Assembly: GCA_026400425.1 (NCBI GenBank)
Contig: JAPLPC010000576.1
Coordinates: 1 to 8,637 of the forward strand
Direction: 5' to 3'
DNA from: Hyphomicrobiales bacterium
GTDB lineage: Bacteria > Pseudomonadota > Alphaproteobacteria > Rhizobiales > Xanthobacteraceae
Length of the DNA: 8,637 nt
Below are positions 6,323 through 8,637 of the stretch, one piece after another. The translations under genes and the position numbers were made by a program. Position 1 is the first letter of the stretch; each line of letters begins with the position of its first letter. The notes beneath the pieces are model-generated. The model searched no databases, was not told where the DNA came from, and saw nothing but the letters and a program-made list of their open reading frames with translations.

Positions 6323-6342
6323 TCACATAGCGGTTTGATCGC

Positions 6343-6380
6343 GAAAGGCCCCGGAGCGATCCGGGGCCTTTCTTTTATCG
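6343..6380 (+). terminator. Intrinsic terminator after the small exported protein gene
   Basis: GAAAGGCCCCGGA (6343-6355) and its perfect complement TCCGGGGCCTTTC (6360-6372) enclose a GCGA tetraloop. The strand then runs into TTTTAT, so a 13-bp GC-rich stem is followed by a U-rich tail in the plus-strand RNA. In the minus direction the stem also forms and would meet transcripts leaving the convergent gene that ends at 6411, but there the tail is only TTTCGCG, so termination is probably weaker. Confidence 0.93.
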
Positions 6381-6410
6381 AACCGATCCATCGTCACGAT
6401 GGGTGACGGT

Positions 6411-7955
6411 TCACATCACCACTTCGATCAACTTCGGCCCCTGCGAAGCGTTGGCATTTTCCAGCGCCTTGCTGAAATCTTCGGCGCTGGTCACAGACAC
6501 GCCGGGGACGCCCATGCCCTTGGCCAATGACACCCAGTCAAGCGCCGGACGATCGAGCGTCAGCATATCCATGGCGCGGCTGCCCATGTCGCCGGCGCCG
6601 ACATTGTCGAACTCGCCCTTCAGGATCTGGTAGTTGCGATTGGCGAATACGACCGTGGTGACGTCGAGATTTTCGCGGGCCTGGGTCCAGAGCGACTGCG
6701 GCGTGTACATGGCCGAGCCGTCGCCGACCATGCAGATCACCTTACGGTCTGGGCAGGCCACGGCAGCGCCGGTCGCCACAGGGGTCGAGAAACCGATCGA
6801 GCCGCCCATGTTCTGCAGCCAGTCATGCGGGTTCGCAGCAGCCGTCGGCGGGAAGAAACCACGACCGGTGGTGATCGACTCATCAACGACGATGGCGTTT
6901 TCGGGAATGTTCATGGCAATCGCCTGCGCGATCGAGGCATGGTTAAGCGCGCCGGTCGGCTTGCCGATCTCCATATACTTCTGCGGCTTGACGTCGGACG
7001 CCTTGGCGCCGACGGCGCTGGCCAGCGCTTCGAGCGCCGCCACCGAATTCTCGCCATTGGCCGACAGCCGATGCACGTTGCAGCCTTCCGGCTTCAGCAG
7101 GCTCGGCTTGTTCGGATAGGCGAAGAACGCCACCGGATCGTTGGCCTCGAGCAGCACGATGTTCTTGAAGTTCTTCAGGATCGGCAGCGCTGCTTCGATG
7201 ACATAGGGAACGCGCTCGATGAAGAAGCGGCCACGGCCGCGTGCCATCTTCGGATTATAGGTCTGGCCCATCACCTTGCAGCCGGTCTTGGCCGCGATCT
7301 GCTCGGCCAGAGCGAGGCCCTGCTCGGTGAGCGCCGAACCGGTCAGCAGCAGCAGAGTGGTCTCGCCTTCCTTGGCGAGCTTTGCAGCCGTATCGACGGC
7401 CGGAGCATGGAAGCCGGCTTTCTGCTCGGAGGCCGGCACCTGGGCGATGCCATCCGCGTCGTTCCAGGCGGTATCGGCGGGCAGGATCAGCGTGGCGATC
7501 TGCGCCGGCGAGCCCTTGGCCGCTGCGATGGCCGCGGCACCGTCGGCAGCCACTGATTTGGCGCTTGGCGAGGTGCGAACCCACTGCGACATCGGACGGG
7601 CGAGGCCCTCGATGTCCGAGGTCAGCGGCGCATTGTGCTCGATATGATAGACGGCGTGCTGGCCGACGATGTTGACGATGCCCGAATTGGCTTTCTTGGC
7701 ATTGTGCAGATTGGCCAGACCATTGGCGAGGCCGGGGCCGAGATGCAGCAGGGTCGAAGCCGGCGTGCCTTTCATGCGGTAGTAACCATCGGCCGCGCCG
7801 GTGACGATGCCTTCGAACAGGCCGAGGACGCAGCGCATGCCCTCGACACGGTCGAGCGCCGCGACGAAATGCATCTCCGACGTTCCCGGATTGGCAAAAC
7901 AGACGTCCACGCCGCCCGCTACCAATGTCCTTACCAGGCTCTCCGCACCGTTCAT
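6411..7955 (-). CDS. Thiamine-diphosphate-dependent enzyme, acetolactate synthase / benzoylformate decarboxylase-like
   Basis: A 514-residue cytoplasmic ThDP enzyme with the usual three-domain order: pyrimidine-binding domain (about 1-160), central domain (about 185-320) and diphosphate-binding domain (about 355-514). Visible residues are the cofactor-activating Glu48 (LGLFEGIVTGAADGY), ANPGTSE at 21-27, His71 (LLHLGPG), and the Mg-ThDP motif GDGSAMY at 411-417 with an Asn at 439. By eye it aligns with benzoylformate decarboxylase, but a position near residue 279 (FFAYPN) is Ala where that enzyme has an active-site His. Proteins of this type are often labelled 'acetolactate synthase large subunit'; no regulatory small subunit is adjacent, so the substrate is open (a 2-keto acid decarboxylase or carboligase). 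The second of two consecutive ATGs has GGAG at seven-base spacing; a TTG at 7997 would overlap that site. Confidence 0.92.
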   Translation of the reverse strand: MNGAESLVRTLVAGGVDVCFANPGTSEMHFVAALDRVEGMRCVLGLFEGIVTGAADGYYRMKGTPASTLLHLGPGLANGLANLHNAKKANSGIVNIVGQHAVYHIEHNAPLTSDIEGLARPMSQWVRTSPSAKSVAADGAAAIAAAKGSPAQIATLILPADTAWNDADGIAQVPASEQKAGFHAPAVDTAAKLAKEGETTLLLLTGSALTEQGLALAEQIAAKTGCKVMGQTYNPKMARGRGRFFIERVPYVIEAALPILKNFKNIVLLEANDPVAFFAYPNKPSLLKPEGCNVHRLSANGENSVAALEALASAVGAKASDVKPQKYMEIGKPTGALNHASIAQAIAMNIPENAIVVDESITTGRGFFPPTAAANPHDWLQNMGGSIGFSTPVATGAAVACPDRKVICMVGDGSAMYTPQSLWTQARENLDVTTVVFANRNYQILKGEFDNVGAGDMGSRAMDMLTLDRPALDWVSLAKGMGVPGVSVTSAEDFSKALENANASQGPKLIEVVM

Positions 7956-7958
7956 CAT

Positions 7959-8186
7959 CCAGCTCCAAGTTTCTCGCGAAATTGCAAAGCTGATCAATCA
8001 TTGTTCGAAGGGCGCGTCAAAGGGGGCACACGCAACGCTTCGTCGCAAGACATGCACAGCGAGCGGGCAACATGGCGGGCCGATTGTGCCAGCGCCCCTC
8101 TGCACTTGGATCCCACCTCAGCGAAGGGTTGCAGAGCGCCTCGAACTGTGGCCACTCTGCGGCTCAATCCATCCGGCGAGGAGACT
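7959..8186. promoter_or_regulatory. Divergent intergenic region between the ThDP enzyme and the L,D-transpeptidase
   Basis: These 228 bp must hold promoters for both flanking genes. For the minus-strand gene, TTGACG at 8020-8015 is a good -35 match, but 17 bases further the sequence is TTGATC, a poor -10. For the plus-strand gene no convincing -35/-10 pair is seen. GCAGAG (8131-8136) and CTCTGC (8155-8160) could form a hairpin in the leader, 26 bases before the start codon. No coding sequence is supported in either strand here. Confidence 0.35.
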
Positions 8187-8637
8187 ATGAAGCGCATTCT
8201 AGCTGCACTGTCCGTCATCACCGCAATTGCTGCGGTTGCGTTACCCGCGGAGGCCCGTCCCCGCCAACAGCAGGCTGCCGCCCCCGACTTCGTCGTCGAT
8301 GACGGCCCTTCTTTGTCCAATTTTTTCTCCAATTTCGGCAACGGCAACAGTTCGGGCCCGATTCCGCGCCAGACGGTCGGTTTTGCCAGCAATTATGCAC
8401 CGGGCACCATTGTCGTGAATACGGCCGAGCGCCGCCTGTATCTGGTGCAGCCGGGTGGCACGGCCTTGCGATATGGCATTGGCGTGGGTCGTGACGGTTT
8501 CCGCTGGGGTGGCAAGCACAGGGTCACAGCCAAGAAGGAATGGCCATCGTGGACCCCGCCGGCACAGATGCTGGCACGTCGGCCCGATCTGCCGCGCCAT
8601 ATGCCCGGCGGCATCGACAATCCGCTCGGCGCCCGCG
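8187..8637 (+). CDS. Exported L,D-transpeptidase (YkuD family), 3' end outside window
   Basis: The first 150 codons run off the right edge, so the gene is partial. MKRILAALSVITAIAAVALPAEA is a Sec signal peptide with a probable cut after residue 23. A Gln/Ala- and then Asn/Ser-rich linker follows (about 24-70). The YkuD domain begins near 72 with PGTIVVNTAERRLYLVQPGG, then YGIGVGRDGFRWGG, and WPSWTPPAQMLARRPDLPRHMPGGIDNPLGAR, all typical of ErfK/YbiS/YcfS proteins. The family forms 3-3 peptidoglycan cross-links or attaches lipoproteins in the periplasm. The catalytic HGT and SxGCxR motifs lie beyond the window, so activity cannot be confirmed. GAGGAG at 8178-8183 precedes the ATG, which supports this start. 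It is divergent from the ThDP enzyme gene. Confidence 0.92.
   Translation, partial: MKRILAALSVITAIAAVALPAEARPRQQQAAAPDFVVDDGPSLSNFFSNFGNGNSSGPIPRQTVGFASNYAPGTIVVNTAERRLYLVQPGGTALRYGIGVGRDGFRWGGKHRVTAKKEWPSWTPPAQMLARRPDLPRHMPGGIDNPLGAR

Noticed and set aside
6825..7556. Long plus-strand open frame of 243 codons inside the ThDP enzyme gene
   Set aside because: It is Arg/His/Gly-rich, has no recognisable domain, and lies antisense to a clearly conserved enzyme; typical of high-GC shadow frames.
7994..8392. Minus-strand open frame covering the intergenic region and the L,D-transpeptidase start
   Set aside because: It is antisense to a signal peptide and YkuD domain and shows no protein-like features of its own.

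Overview
The window looks like chromosomal DNA from an alphaproteobacterium of the Bradyrhizobium / Rhodopseudomonas / Afipia group (Nitrobacteraceae). I infer this from the high GC content, the style of the proteins (a Tat-exported family 5 solute-binding protein, a short signal-peptide Gly/Ser/Ala-rich protein, a rhizobial-type thiamine-diphosphate enzyme) and one candidate EcfG-type promoter. No species is assigned. There is no tRNA, rRNA, CRISPR array, insertion sequence or phage gene.

Left part (1-5402, minus strand): a peptide/nickel/opine-type ABC importer operon, read from right to left. The order is solute-binding protein B (3816-5402), solute-binding protein A (2245-3732), DppB-like permease (1229-2248), DppC-like permease (385-1215) and a DppD-like ATPase (1-381) cut by the window edge. 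The two binding-protein genes are diverged tandem duplicates, about three quarters identical by eye. Copy A lacks a clean 33-residue block present in copy B. A 15-bp stem-loop that pairs fully only in the sense RNA lies between them. The binding proteins would deliver a ligand to the DppB/DppC channel, powered by the ATPase; the ligand cannot be named from sequence.

Middle part (5403-6410): a 137-bp leader with a weak sigma-54-like element, a small helical protein of unknown function on the minus strand (5540-5839), and a divergent small exported disordered protein on the plus strand (6011-6322). The latter has a candidate general-stress (EcfG) promoter upstream and a strong intrinsic terminator downstream.

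Right part (6411-8637): a minus-strand thiamine-diphosphate enzyme of the acetolactate synthase / benzoylformate decarboxylase superfamily, convergent with the small exported gene. About 230 bp beyond it, in the divergent direction, is the 5' part of an exported YkuD-type L,D-transpeptidase (cell-wall cross-linking), cut before its catalytic cysteine.

I do not see a clearly new biological system. The items most worth a second look are the block deletion in one of the paired binding proteins, the strand-specific intercistronic hairpin, and the EcfG-like promoter of the small exported protein.
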